A stretch of DNA of 36,655 nt from Pseudomonadota bacterium (GTDB taxonomy: Bacteria > Verrucomicrobiota > Verrucomicrobiia > Limisphaerales > SXTU01), in contig RFSE01000039.1 of NCBI GenBank assembly GCA_009924135.1, forward strand, positions 1 to 36,655. The letters are read 5' to 3'. The translations under genes and the position numbers were made by a program. Each line of letters starts with the position of its first letter. The stretch's first letter is position 1. The notes beneath the pieces were generated by a model, which worked only from the letters and a program-made list of their open reading frames with translations, was not told where the DNA came from and ran no database searches. Shown piece by piece: positions 15,285 through 23,825 of the stretch.

Positions 15285-16145
15285 TCACATCAGGATGTAC
15301 ACCAGGATGAAGAGCGCGTCCGCGAGCACGCAGCCCACGACGCTCTGGGCCACCGCGTGGGTGGTCGCCTCCGACACTTCCTCCAGTCGGAGCCGTTGCG
15401 CCAGACCATGATAACAGGTTACAATGGCGATGATTGTCCCAAAGGTGAGGGTCTTGAGGCCGATCAACACAAAATCCTCCCACAACAGCGCCCGCGCGAT
15501 CAGGTCGAAGTATTCCCCCGGCAACAGCGGCACGCCTTGCAGAAAGATGAACAGATACCCGCTCAACAGTGCGACGATGATCAGGTAAACCGTCAGCGAA
15601 AAGATCGCTCCGGCCAGCCCGATCACCCGGGGCATCACGAGATAATGCACCGGGTCGATGCCCAGGGCTTCGAGCGCTTCCACTTCCCCTTGGGCACGGC
15701 TCAGGCCCAGCTCGATCACGATGGCCGTGCCCACCCGGGCCATCACCAGCAACGCCGCCGCGAGCGGGCCCAGCTCACGGATCAGTACCGTGACCATCAC
15801 CGTACCGGTGTACTGGCCGGCCCCAAACTTGTTAAGGATGGACACGGTTTGCCCCACGATCACGAGGCCGAGGGCCAGACCGAGGAAGGCGATCCCCGGC
15901 AGGAGCCGCACGCCGGCCCGGTCAATCTGCGCCCGAATCAGCGGATGGATGACCCGCCAGGACGTGTTCCATTTGGTGAACGTCACCCCCAGCGTGATGA
16001 GGGCGAACGCCCCGACGCCCTGGGCCGTCTGGAGGAAGCGGAGGATCAGGCGGCCCACGAAGTTCAGGTAGCCCTGGGGCAGCGGCAGGGTGGCAACCGC
16101 CTGCAGCAACGCGGCAGCCCCGGGCTTGGCGGACGCTTTTTCCAT
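15285..16145 (-). CDS. mlaE: MlaE-like ABC permease
   Basis: This 286-residue membrane protein belongs to the MlaE permease family. It shows the family signature region GPLAAALLVMARVGTAIVIE and then EVEALEALGIDP near residues 160-175, with several hydrophobic helices after it. With MlaF and MlaD it forms the inner-membrane core that moves phospholipids to or from the outer membrane. It is the first gene of the - strand operon and almost touches mlaF, indicating translational coupling. The start at 16145 is divergent from pilC across a 128-bp gap, which must contain promoters for both directions. Confidence 0.92.
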   Translation of the reverse strand: MEKASAKPGAAALLQAVATLPLPQGYLNFVGRLILRFLQTAQGVGAFALITLGVTFTKWNTSWRVIHPLIRAQIDRAGVRLLPGIAFLGLALGLVIVGQTVSILNKFGAGQYTGTVMVTVLIRELGPLAAALLVMARVGTAIVIELGLSRAQGEVEALEALGIDPVHYLVMPRVIGLAGAIFSLTVYLIIVALLSGYLFIFLQGVPLLPGEYFDLIARALLWEDFVLIGLKTLTFGTIIAIVTCYHGLAQRLRLEEVSEATTHAVAQSVVGCVLADALFILVYILM

Positions 16146-16233
16146 GCGCGCAGCGTAGTCTCCGAGGTCGAGGTGGACAACCGTTTTTCTCCCGGTTGGC
16201 CTGCGGCACTGACGGGTGCCTTACACGTTTGGC

Positions 16234-16261
16234 TTGAAAAAGCCCCCCCAGCGGTTATCTA
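16234..16261 (+). promoter_or_regulatory. Candidate sigma-70 type promoter of pilC
   Basis: TTGAAA (16234-16239) and TATCTA (16256-16261) are separated by 16 bp. Transcription would begin around 16268, only a few bases before the ATG at 16274. This fits the absence of any Shine-Dalgarno sequence there and would give a nearly leaderless mRNA. This is sequence inspection only. Confidence 0.35.
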
Positions 16262-16273
16262 CACGCCTACGCT

Positions 16274-17488
16274 ATGCCGTCATTCAGTTATGTGGCCCGT
16301 GAAGCTGCCTCCGGCCGCGAGGTGCGCAATGTCCTCGAGGCCAACACCGAGCAGGACGCCATCGCCCAGCTCCTTGGCCGCAACATGCTCGTGGTTTCCA
16401 TCCAGGAAGCCACCGGCAAGAAGGGCAAAGCTGCCGCCGGCGCGGTTCCGTTGCAGGACCTGGTCATGTTCACCCGCCAGCTCGCCACCATGATTGACGC
16501 GGGCATCGCCATCGTGGGCTCGTTGCAGGGGCTGGCCGAGCAGACCGACAACAAGATCATGCGCGATGTCATCCGCGACATCTGTGCCCGGGTGGAGAGC
16601 GGCGACAACTTCTCGACGGCCCTCACGAAGCATCCCAAGACCTTCGAGCGCCTCTATTGCTGCATGGTGGACGCCGGTGAAAAGGGCGGGTTGCTCGCGG
16701 AGATTCTCGCCCGTCTGGCCACGTATCTGGAAAACACCGTCCGGCTGCAAAAGAAGGTCAAGTCGGCGATGATGTACCCCACGATCGTCACGTGTGTCGC
16801 CATCACCATCACCTGTTTTCTGCTCGTCAAGGTGGTGCCGACCTTCGGTGAAATCTTTTCCGGCTTCGGCGCGAAATTGCCCGCGCCCACGCAGTACCTG
16901 ATCGACTTCTCGGAGTGGATGAAGAAGTGGTGGTGGTTGATGGGCCTGGGCGCCGGGGCGGTGATTTACGCCTGGCTGTCCTTCATCAAGACCAAGGTCG
17001 GCCTGGAGTTCTGGGACCGGAACCGCATCCGCCTGCCCGTATTCGGTCACATCGCGCATAAGATCTGCCTCGCGCGTTTTGCCCGCACGCTGGCCTCGCT
17101 CATCCGGTCCGGCGTGCCGATTCTCGAGGTGCTCAACATCACGGCCAATTGCGTCGGTAATGTGGTCATGGAAAAAGCCATCCGCGTCGCCATGGCCGAC
17201 ATCGAAAAGGGCGACGGCATCTCGGCCGCGCTGGGGCGGCACCCGATCTTCCCGACGATGATCATCCGCATGCTCTCGGCCGGTGAGCAGACGGGCAAGA
17301 TTGACGCCATGCTTGAGCGCGTCGCGGACTTCCTCGACGACGAGATCGAGACCATTCTGGACGGTCTGACCTCCCTGATCGAGCCGCTGCTGATCGTGTT
17401 TCTGGGCGTAACCGTCGGCAGCATCGTGATCGCCATGTTCCTGCCCATCTTCAAGATGAGCGAGATCATCAACCCGCCGGGCCGCTGA
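16274..17488 (+). CDS. pilC: Type IV pilus/type II secretion inner-membrane protein (PilC/GspF family)
   Basis: This 404-residue protein has the two GspF domains (about 62-185 and 265-388) typical of PilC/GspF, the polytopic platform of type IV pilus and type II secretion assembly. Typical motifs are FTRQLATMIDAGI, MVDAGEKGG, FARTLASLIRSGVPILE and MLSAGEQTGKID. Membrane helices are predicted near 165-190, 216-240 and 370-395. Length is normal. No pilB, pilT or pilin gene lies nearby, so it works with components encoded elsewhere. The last ten codons and the downstream sequence are partly duplicated in tandem about 148 bp further on. Confidence 0.93.
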   Translation: MPSFSYVAREAASGREVRNVLEANTEQDAIAQLLGRNMLVVSIQEATGKKGKAAAGAVPLQDLVMFTRQLATMIDAGIAIVGSLQGLAEQTDNKIMRDVIRDICARVESGDNFSTALTKHPKTFERLYCCMVDAGEKGGLLAEILARLATYLENTVRLQKKVKSAMMYPTIVTCVAITITCFLLVKVVPTFGEIFSGFGAKLPAPTQYLIDFSEWMKKWWWLMGLGAGAVIYAWLSFIKTKVGLEFWDRNRIRLPVFGHIAHKICLARFARTLASLIRSGVPILEVLNITANCVGNVVMEKAIRVAMADIEKGDGISAALGRHPIFPTMIIRMLSAGEQTGKIDAMLERVADFLDDEIETILDGLTSLIEPLLIVFLGVTVGSIVIAMFLPIFKMSEIINPPGR

Positions 17489-17740
17489 CGCGGCGCGAAG
17501 GCAAAAGGAAAAAGTTAAAAGGCAAAAGGAAGGCGCTGCGTAAGCCCGCTCCTTTTGCCTTCTTCATCTGCACACGGTTTCCTCGGCATCTTTGGTGTTC
17601 AACTTGAGCGAGATCATCAACCCGCCCGGGCGCTAGGCGCGCAAAGGCAAAAGTAAAAAGATAAAAGGCAAAAGGAAGGCATTGCGCCCGTTCGGCCCTT
17701 TTGCCTTTTACCTTTTACCTTTTGCCTTCTTCATAGCTCC
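17458..17740. repeat. Tandem duplication of the pilC tail plus AAAAGGCAAAAGG repeats
   Basis: The pilC end (from 17458) recurs 148 bp downstream (from 17606): both copies encode LSEIINPPGR/MSEIINPPGR followed by a stop. Both copies continue into aaaggcaaaaggaaaaag-type repeats and then into ccttttgccttcttcat. In the second copy the repeat (about 17644-17677) has a reverse-complement partner at 17696-17732, giving a long AT-rich hairpin directly before the priA start. Copy 2 has diverged slightly (several substitutions), so it is not a sequencing echo. Confidence 0.8.
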
Positions 17741-20266
17741 GTGGTTGCCCGCGTCACCTTGGAAATCGCGCTCCGGCGCGAATTCGACTACGCCATCCCG
17801 CCGGAATTGGCGGGACAGGTGGAGGTTGGCACACGCGTCAAGGTGCCGTTTGGGCATCGGCAGGTCATGGGCTGTGTCACCGCCCTTGTCGAGCAATCCA
17901 CGCACACGAACCTCCGTCATCTCACCGGCATCGTCGGCAAACAGTCCCTCGTCACGCCGAAGGTGCTTCAGCTTGCGCGGTGGATCGCGGACTACTACTG
18001 CTGTGCCCCGGAAACGGCCTTGAAAAGTGTTTTGCCGGAGATCGTCCGCCGCGAGCAGGACGGCTGGCGCGAGCGGCTTTTCGTCCGCCTTCTGCCTGCG
18101 ACCACTGACACGCCCAAGCTCACCAAGCGGCAGTTGGAAATCCTCAACCTTCTCGAAGAGCGTCGCGAAATGCCGCTCCAGGAACTCCTCGAACTCGCCG
18201 AGACCACCGCTGAGACCGTCCGCCGCCTCGAAGACAAACACCTCCTGATCATCACCAACCAGGTTTCCGAGCGTGACCCCTACGCCAAAGACGTCATCAG
18301 CCGCACCGAGTCTTTGACCATGAACGCCGAGCAGGCAAATGCGTTGGAAAAAATCAAAGCAGCAATGGACGGCTCGGGGGGCACCCGCGTCTCGCGGGTC
18401 GCGGGCGGCATCCCGCCGCCTGCGCCGGCGTGCGAAGTAGCAAATGCCACAGCTCCCGCAGTCCGTTCCCCGCTGGTGCAATCGAGCGGCACTAACAACC
18501 CAACCCCGGGTTTTCGGCGGGACGCCGAAAACGACCCGCAGGACGCGGGTGCCACCCGAGGCAGTTCGTCCGCTTCAACCAAATCTCAGGTCTTCCTCCT
18601 TCACGGCGTCACGGGCTCGGGCAAGACGGAGGTTTACCTTCAGGCCATCGCGCATGCGCTGGCGCAGGGCAAGGGCGCGGTCGTGCTCGTGCCGGAGATT
18701 GCGCTCACGCCGCAGACGGTCGAGCGGTTCAAGGCGCGCTTCAGCCATGGGCCATTGCAAACACAAGTCGCCGTGCTTCACTCGCACCTGAGTGCGGGCG
18801 AGCGGCATGACGAATGGCACAAGATCCGGCAGGGCCGCGCCCGCATCGTCATCGGGGCGCGCTCGGCCATTTTTGCGCCGGTCGAGCCGCTCGGGCTGGT
18901 CATCGTGGATGAGGAGCACGAGCATTCTTACAAGCAGGAGGAAGCCCCGCGTTATCACGCCCGCGATGTCGCCGTCGTGCGCGGTCAGATGGAAAACGCC
19001 GTCGTGGTGCTCGGTTCGGCGACGCCTTCGATGGAAAGCTTCTACAACGTCCAGCGTGGCAAATACACCCTGCTCGAACTGCCCACGCGCGCCGACGACA
19101 AGAAAATGCCCATCGTCCGCGTGGTGGACATGCGGCAGGCCGCGCGGAAGGACAAGGGCACGCCCATTTTCTCCGAGGAACTCAAGGAGGCCATCACCAA
19201 GCGCCTTGAACGCAAGGAGCAGACCATGCTCTTCCTCAACCGCCGCGGCTACTCCAGTTCGCTCCAGTGTCCGCAATGCGGCTTCGTGGCCGAGTGTCCG
19301 AATTGCAGCGTGGCGCTCACCTACCATCGCAAGGCGCAGAAGATTTGCTGCCACATCTGCGGGCACGAAGCGCCCGCGCCGACCATCTGCCCCGAGCCGA
19401 AGTGCCGCAGCGCCGCGATCCGCTACGCCGGCCTCGGCACCGAGCGCGTGGAGGAGACGCTGACAAAGCTTTTCCCGCACGCACGCATCACGCGCATGGA
19501 TTCCGACCTGATGAAACGCAAGGAGGACTACCGCCGCGTGCTCGGTGATTTCAAGGCCGGCAAGACCGACATCCTCGTGGGCACGCAGATGATCGCGAAA
19601 GGCCTGCACTTCGAAAATGTCACGCTCGTCGGCGTCATCCACGCGGACCTGAGCCTGCACATTCCGGACTTCCGCGCGGGCGAACGGACGTTTCAACTGC
19701 TCACGCAGGTGGCCGGCCGCGCCGGCCGTGGCGACGTCGAGGGTGAAGTCTTCGTGCAGAGCTTCACGCCCTTTCATCCCGCGATCCAATACGCGCGCCG
19801 TCACGACTACACGGGCTTTTACGAGCAGGAGATCGAGTTCCGCGAACAGCTCAACTACCCGCCCGCCTCGCGGCTGGCGATGCTCACCTTCAAGGGCCGC
19901 AACGAGGAGAAGGTCAAGCTCATGGCCGAGCACGTGACCAAAGCGCTCGAAGTGCTGGCCAGCGGAACGGCTGTGCCAGCGTCTGAGAGTGCGAGTGCGC
20001 GGGAGATGGAATTGTTGCCGGACGATGCCCCCGCTCACACCCTCACAACCTCAACCTCTCGCACGACTCCGCTCCGCGACCTCGTCCTCGCCGGTCCCGC
20101 TCCCGCGCCATTGCTCCGCGCGGAAACCTTTTATCGTTACCAGCTCATGCTCCGCACGCGCCAGATGCCGCGCGTGAGCAAGGTGTTGGCCAAGCTGCTG
20201 GAAACGATCGAACTGCCGGAGGATGTCACGCTGACGGTGGACATCGATCCAGTAAGCCTGATGTGA
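17741..20266 (+). CDS. priA: Primosomal protein N' (PriA helicase) with an in-frame repeat insertion
   Basis: PriA is a 3'-5' helicase that restarts stalled replication forks. This 841-residue protein has the N-terminal DNA-binding domain (VARVTLEIALRREFDYAIP), Walker A GVTGSGKT (289-296), the DEEH box (390-393), the zinc region with CPQCG, CPNC, CHIC and CPEPKC, and helicase motifs TQMIAKGLHF and QVAGRAGRG. Residues about 210-283 form an extra low-complexity stretch just before Walker A. Its DNA (18368-18589) holds an inverted-repeat pair, so the insertion came from a dispersed repeat that kept the frame. A second unusual stretch lies near residues 745-775. The start is GTG at 17741, immediately after an AT-rich hairpin; no clear ribosome-binding site is visible. 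Confidence 0.93.
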   Translation: MVARVTLEIALRREFDYAIPPELAGQVEVGTRVKVPFGHRQVMGCVTALVEQSTHTNLRHLTGIVGKQSLVTPKVLQLARWIADYYCCAPETALKSVLPEIVRREQDGWRERLFVRLLPATTDTPKLTKRQLEILNLLEERREMPLQELLELAETTAETVRRLEDKHLLIITNQVSERDPYAKDVISRTESLTMNAEQANALEKIKAAMDGSGGTRVSRVAGGIPPPAPACEVANATAPAVRSPLVQSSGTNNPTPGFRRDAENDPQDAGATRGSSSASTKSQVFLLHGVTGSGKTEVYLQAIAHALAQGKGAVVLVPEIALTPQTVERFKARFSHGPLQTQVAVLHSHLSAGERHDEWHKIRQGRARIVIGARSAIFAPVEPLGLVIVDEEHEHSYKQEEAPRYHARDVAVVRGQMENAVVVLGSATPSMESFYNVQRGKYTLLELPTRADDKKMPIVRVVDMRQAARKDKGTPIFSEELKEAITKRLERKEQTMLFLNRRGYSSSLQCPQCGFVAECPNCSVALTYHRKAQKICCHICGHEAPAPTICPEPKCRSAAIRYAGLGTERVEETLTKLFPHARITRMDSDLMKRKEDYRRVLGDFKAGKTDILVGTQMIAKGLHFENVTLVGVIHADLSLHIPDFRAGERTFQLLTQVAGRAGRGDVEGEVFVQSFTPFHPAIQYARRHDYTGFYEQEIEFREQLNYPPASRLAMLTFKGRNEEKVKLMAEHVTKALEVLASGTAVPASESASAREMELLPDDAPAHTLTTSTSRTTPLRDLVLAGPAPAPLLRAETFYRYQLMLRTRQMPRVSKVLAKLLETIELPEDVTLTVDIDPVSLM
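18374..18562. repeat. Inverted-repeat element inside priA
   Basis: Arms of about 50 bp at 18374-18424 (start cggggggcacccgcgtctcg) and 18508-18562 are imperfect reverse complements, roughly four in five bases matching by eye. The element is open in the priA frame throughout and encodes the Gly/Ala/Pro-rich insert. Confidence 0.75.
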
Positions 20267-20308
20267 ACGCGGCTTTCGCTTTTTGTTCCCCGTGGTAAGC
20301 TTCAGGCG

Positions 20309-22687
20309 ATGAGTGACCGTCGCGCCCCGTCCGCGCCCGCTGCCACGGAGTTTTCCGTGCAGGGCATGAACTGCCAGAGCTGCGTGCGCAAGGCCACCGC
20401 CGCGCTTGAAGCCGTGCCCGGCCTCGCCAGCGTCGTGGTCAGCCTCGAAGAGTCCCGCGCCACCGTACGCTGGCAACCCGACGCCACCCCGTCCGACGCC
20501 CCCATCATCCGCGCCCTCCAAACCGCCGGCTACGCCGCCGAACCTCTTCAACCTTCAACCTTCAACCTTCAACCTTCCCCCTGGTCTCCCCTCACCGGCT
20601 GGCAGTTCAATGTTGTCTTCGGCGGCGTGGTCACGCTTCTGCTCATGCTCGGCGAATGGGCCTTTGGCCTGGGGATGGTGGAGTGGTTCCAGTGGACGGC
20701 CCTGTTGCTCGCGCTGCCGGTGCAGGTGGTGTGTGGGGCACGGTTTTACGTCGGCGCGTGGCGGCAATTGCGCGTGGGCAGTTCGAACATGGACACGCTG
20801 GTCTCGCTGGGTTCCACGACGGCCTTTGGCTTCAGCGCCTGGGCGCTTCTCACGGGCTGGCACGGGCATCTGTGGTTCATGGAAGCGGCGGCGATCATCA
20901 CGCTGATCAGTGTCGGCCACTGGCTCGAAGCCCGCATGAGCGCGCACGCCGCGAGTTCCCTGAAAGCCCTGCTGAACCTGGCTCCGCCAACCGCCCGCCG
21001 GCTCCGCGATGCCCCACGAACAAAGAATTCCCCATTCGACATTCGCAATTCGAAATTCAATCCGAGCCTCCCTACACCGGCTGCCACCGAGGAAGAGGAA
21101 GTTCCCGTTGCTCAACTGCGTGTCGGTGACCGCATTGCCCTCCGTCCCGGCGACCGCGTGCCGGTGGACGCCGAAGTCCTGGAAGGCCAGTCCGCCGTGG
21201 ATGAAGCGATGCTCACCGGTGAATCGCTGCCGGTCGAAAAATCAGCCGGGGCCAAGCTCTACGGTGGCACGGTGAATCAAAACGGCCGCCTGATCTGTCG
21301 CGTCACCGCCACGGGCGATGCCACGGCGCTGGCGCAAATCATCGCCGTCGTGCAACGCGCGCAGTCGAGCCGCGCGAACATCCAGAAACTCGGGGACCGG
21401 GTCAGCGCGGTGTTTGTGCCCATCGTGGTGCTCGTTGCGCTCGGCACGGGGTTGTGGTGGGGGCTGGCTTATGAAAACGCCCGGCATGTCGCCACCACCT
21501 TGCTTCCGTTTCTCAAGCCCGAGCACTTCCCTGCTTCCCCGCTGGCGGCGGCGTTCATCCATGCGGCGGGCGTGCTTATCGTCGCGTGTCCGTGTGCCAT
21601 GGGCCTCGCCACGCCCGCTGCCATCATGGCAGGCGTGAACGCGGCGGCGCGACGCGGCATCCTCATCCGCGACGGGGCGGCCTTGGAGAAAAGCGGGCGT
21701 ATCACCGCCGTGCTCTTCGACAAGACTGGCACGTTAACGGAGGGGAAACTTGCCGTGGCGGCAGTGGAAGTCACCGTCGCTGGTCGGCAGCTTTTCCATT
21801 CCCTCTCCCCCACCGGGGAAGAGGGAGAAGATGGCGCTGGCCGCGCGGCGCTCGCCCTCGCTGCCGCGCTGGCTGCGCCGTCGAATCACCCGTTGTGCCG
21901 GTCAATTGCCAGTCAACGAACTGCTTCCGCGCAATCTCAGTTCAAGAATTGGCGTGAAGTTCGCGGCGCGGGCGTCGAGGCAACGAGCGAAGGGGTCCTC
22001 CACCGCCTGGGCTCGTTGCGGTGGTTGACAGAATCGGAGGCGACCGTCGGAGCAAATGGCTTTCTTACCGATTGGACGGCGCAAGGCGCAACCGTGCTCG
22101 GCCTCACTCGGGGCTCGGACTTGCTCGCCCTGTTCGCTTTGCGCGACCAACTAAAACCCAACGCCGCCGCTGTGCTCGCGGAGTTGCAGCGGGACGGCCA
22201 GGCCGTCTTCCTCGTCACCGGCGACAACCCGCAGACGGCCGCCGCCATCGCCGCCCAGGCGGGGGTGCCGAAGGAAAATGTCTTCGCTGAAATCCGCCCG
22301 GAACAGAAGGCCGGCATCGTCCAGCAGTTGCAGGCACGGGGCCAGCGGGTGGCCTTCGTCGGGGATGGCATCAACGACGCCCCCGCGCTTACCCAGGCGG
22401 ATCTCGGCATCGCCGTCATCCGGGCGAGCGACGTCGCCCGCGAGGCGGCGGACATCATTCTGCTGAAGGCCGATCTGGAAGCCATCCCCGAGGCGCTGGG
22501 CTTGGCGCAGGCGACGCTGCGGACCATCAAACAGAACCTGTTCTGGGCCTTCTTCTACAATGCCGCTGCCGTACCGCTGGCGGCCCTGGGTTTGCTCAGT
22601 CCGGTGCTCTGCGCGGCGGCAATGGGGCTGTCGGACGTATTGGTTATCGGTAACGCCCTTCGTCTGCGAGGCTGGAGGCGGAAATGA
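20309..22687 (+). CDS. copA: Copper-translocating P1B-type ATPase (CopA family)
   Basis: This 792-residue protein exports Cu(I) across the inner membrane. It has an N-terminal heavy-metal-associated domain (GMNCQSC, C22 and C25), membrane helices, an actuator domain with MLTGESLPVEK, the CPC metal site (427-429), the phosphorylation motif DKTGTLTEG (D471) and the hinge motif GDGINDAPALTQADLG near the end. Three stretches look inserted relative to the family: about residues 78-90 (ttcaacc repeats), 235-262 (gaattc/cattcg repeats, just before the actuator strand EVPVAQLRVGDR) and 495-510 (ccctctcccc repeat). All keep the frame and all match simple dispersed repeats. No copper regulator or chaperone gene lies beside it. 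The 42-bp gap after priA allows co-transcription. Confidence 0.93.
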   Translation: MSDRRAPSAPAATEFSVQGMNCQSCVRKATAALEAVPGLASVVVSLEESRATVRWQPDATPSDAPIIRALQTAGYAAEPLQPSTFNLQPSPWSPLTGWQFNVVFGGVVTLLLMLGEWAFGLGMVEWFQWTALLLALPVQVVCGARFYVGAWRQLRVGSSNMDTLVSLGSTTAFGFSAWALLTGWHGHLWFMEAAAIITLISVGHWLEARMSAHAASSLKALLNLAPPTARRLRDAPRTKNSPFDIRNSKFNPSLPTPAATEEEEVPVAQLRVGDRIALRPGDRVPVDAEVLEGQSAVDEAMLTGESLPVEKSAGAKLYGGTVNQNGRLICRVTATGDATALAQIIAVVQRAQSSRANIQKLGDRVSAVFVPIVVLVALGTGLWWGLAYENARHVATTLLPFLKPEHFPASPLAAAFIHAAGVLIVACPCAMGLATPAAIMAGVNAAARRGILIRDGAALEKSGRITAVLFDKTGTLTEGKLAVAAVEVTVAGRQLFHSLSPTGEEGEDGAGRAALALAAALAAPSNHPLCRSIASQRTASAQSQFKNWREVRGAGVEATSEGVLHRLGSLRWLTESEATVGANGFLTDWTAQGATVLGLTRGSDLLALFALRDQLKPNAAAVLAELQRDGQAVFLVTGDNPQTAAAIAAQAGVPKENVFAEIRPEQKAGIVQQLQARGQRVAFVGDGINDAPALTQADLGIAVIRASDVAREAADIILLKADLEAIPEALGLAQATLRTIKQNLFWAFFYNAAAVPLAALGLLSPVLCAAAMGLSDVLVIGNALRLRGWRRK
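20546..20577. repeat. In-frame TTCAACC tandem repeat in copA
   Basis: The heptamer ttcaacc is repeated four times and is translated as part of the linker between the metal-binding domain and the first membrane helix. Confidence 0.75.
21018..21062. repeat. In-frame CATTCGACATTCGCAATTCG repeat in copA
   Basis: An AT-rich stretch (cattcgacattcgcaattcg and flanks) interrupts the actuator-domain coding region. The same motif, in reverse complement (cgaattttgaatt, tgcgaatgtcg), forms the hairpin at 24719-24811, which shows that it is a dispersed family. Confidence 0.7.
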
Positions 22688-22805
22688 CCGGCACGTTATC
22701 CTTCGTCACTTGGAATTTTCCTTCGAGTTTGGGGAAAACCCTTGTCCCCACCATTAGCAGTGTGCTACGTATCACCCAGCCTCTATTGGCAGTGGTGAGG
22801 CGTTT

Positions 22806-23291
22806 ATGCGTTGCCCGAAATGCGGTTGCCTGGATGATAAAGTGATTGATTCCCGTGGTTCACGGGAAGGCTCCACCATACGCAGGCGTCGCGAGTGCCT
22901 CAAGTGCGAGCATCGCTTCACGACTTACGAGGAAATCGAGCACGCCGGCCTCATGGTGGTGAAGCGCGATGGCCGCCGTGAGGAGTTCAGCAAGGAAAAG
23001 CTGCTCGGCAGTCTCAAGGCTGCCTGTGCCAAGCGCGCCGTGCCCGCCTCGGAGATCGAGGCGCTGGCCGAAAACATCACCGACCGCGTCACCGACGAGT
23101 TCGACTCCGAGGTGCCGAGCAAAGCCTTGGGCGAGATGGTCATGGCCCGGCTCCGGGAGCTGGACAAGGTCGCCTACGTCCGTTACGCGAGCATCTACCG
23201 GCGGTTCGAGGAGGCAGAGGACTTCCTCGACGCGCTCAAACAAGTGGAGGCCAAAAGTGATACAGCTACATTCCCATTGCCTGGTATTTGA
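22806..23291 (+). CDS. nrdR: Transcriptional repressor NrdR
   Basis: NrdR is the ATP/dATP-sensing repressor of ribonucleotide reductase genes. This 161-residue protein has the N-terminal zinc ribbon (C3, C6, C31, C34; motif MRCPKCGC and CLKCEHRFTTYE) and an ATP-cone domain (about 49-139) with VVKRDGRREEFSKEKL and VAYVRYASIYRRFE. Length and layout are normal. A GGTGAGG ribosome-binding site lies just before the ATG. The end overlaps the next gene by 35 bases. No ribonucleotide reductase gene is in the window, and I did not identify an NrdR box. Confidence 0.95.
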   Translation: MRCPKCGCLDDKVIDSRGSREGSTIRRRRECLKCEHRFTTYEEIEHAGLMVVKRDGRREEFSKEKLLGSLKAACAKRAVPASEIEALAENITDRVTDEFDSEVPSKALGEMVMARLRELDKVAYVRYASIYRRFEEAEDFLDALKQVEAKSDTATFPLPGI

Positions 23292-23820
23292 GACCGCCAA
23301 CGGCGAACACATCCCCTGTGCGGTCGAGGATGTGAGCGTCGAGGTCATCGGCGAGGCGCTCGAGCAGCTTGATCACGAGGTCGTGAAAGAAGCCGCCGCC
23401 GCCGTGCTGCACTACTTCAAGGTGGAGCGGCAGCAAACCGTCGTGACCATCGCCGAATTCACCGCCGCCCTCGAAGAAGTCCTGCGCGGTCTGGGCCTTT
23501 CCGTCTCCAGCGCCCAGGCGAAGACGGCCCCCGAACTCAGCGGCCCGGTTGCCGAGACCAGCCTCGCCGACCTCGCCGCCGAAACCGGTGACGGCGGTGA
23601 ACTGCTCTTCTTCCCGCGCCTGCGCGAGGAGATGCGGACCCAACTCAGCCAGTCCCCGCGCCTCATGCGCTTCAACGGCCTGCACGACTGCGTGAAACGC
23701 CTCGTCGGCGCACGCCGCTGGTGCGACCGCTGCCGCGCGATGAGCGACCAGATCGTGGGCTTCCTCCGCCAGTGCCTGGATGAGAACCACCGGAGTGATT
23801 GCGCGCTGGTGGTGAGTTGA
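23257..23820 (+). CDS. Unknown protein translationally coupled to nrdR
   Basis: I do not recognise this 187-residue protein. The start is chosen as GTG at 23257 because a perfect GGAGG (23246-23250) lies six bases upstream and the frame upstream is the shadow of nrdR. The coding end of nrdR (23291) therefore overlaps its first 12 codons, which points to coupled translation. The N-terminal 80 residues look like a compact alpha/beta domain (starting IQLHSHCLVFETANGEHIPC), followed by a variable Ala/Thr/Glu linker and a C-terminal domain with a Trp-Cys-Asp-Arg-Cys motif (RRWCDRCRAM) near 162-171. No signal peptide or membrane helix is seen. Coupling with NrdR hints at a role near nucleotide metabolism, but this is only context. 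Confidence 0.75.
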   Translation: MIQLHSHCLVFETANGEHIPCAVEDVSVEVIGEALEQLDHEVVKEAAAAVLHYFKVERQQTVVTIAEFTAALEEVLRGLGLSVSSAQAKTAPELSGPVAETSLADLAAETGDGGELLFFPRLREEMRTQLSQSPRLMRFNGLHDCVKRLVGARRWCDRCRAMSDQIVGFLRQCLDENHRSDCALVVS

Positions 23821-23825
23821 GGGCG

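Noticed and set aside
15357-16493. + strand frame across mlaE and the pilC start
   Set aside because: Overlaps two well-supported genes; Arg/Gln/His-rich shadow.
18575-20038. 487-residue antisense frame opposite priA
   Set aside because: Shadow of the PriA helicase region; no motifs.
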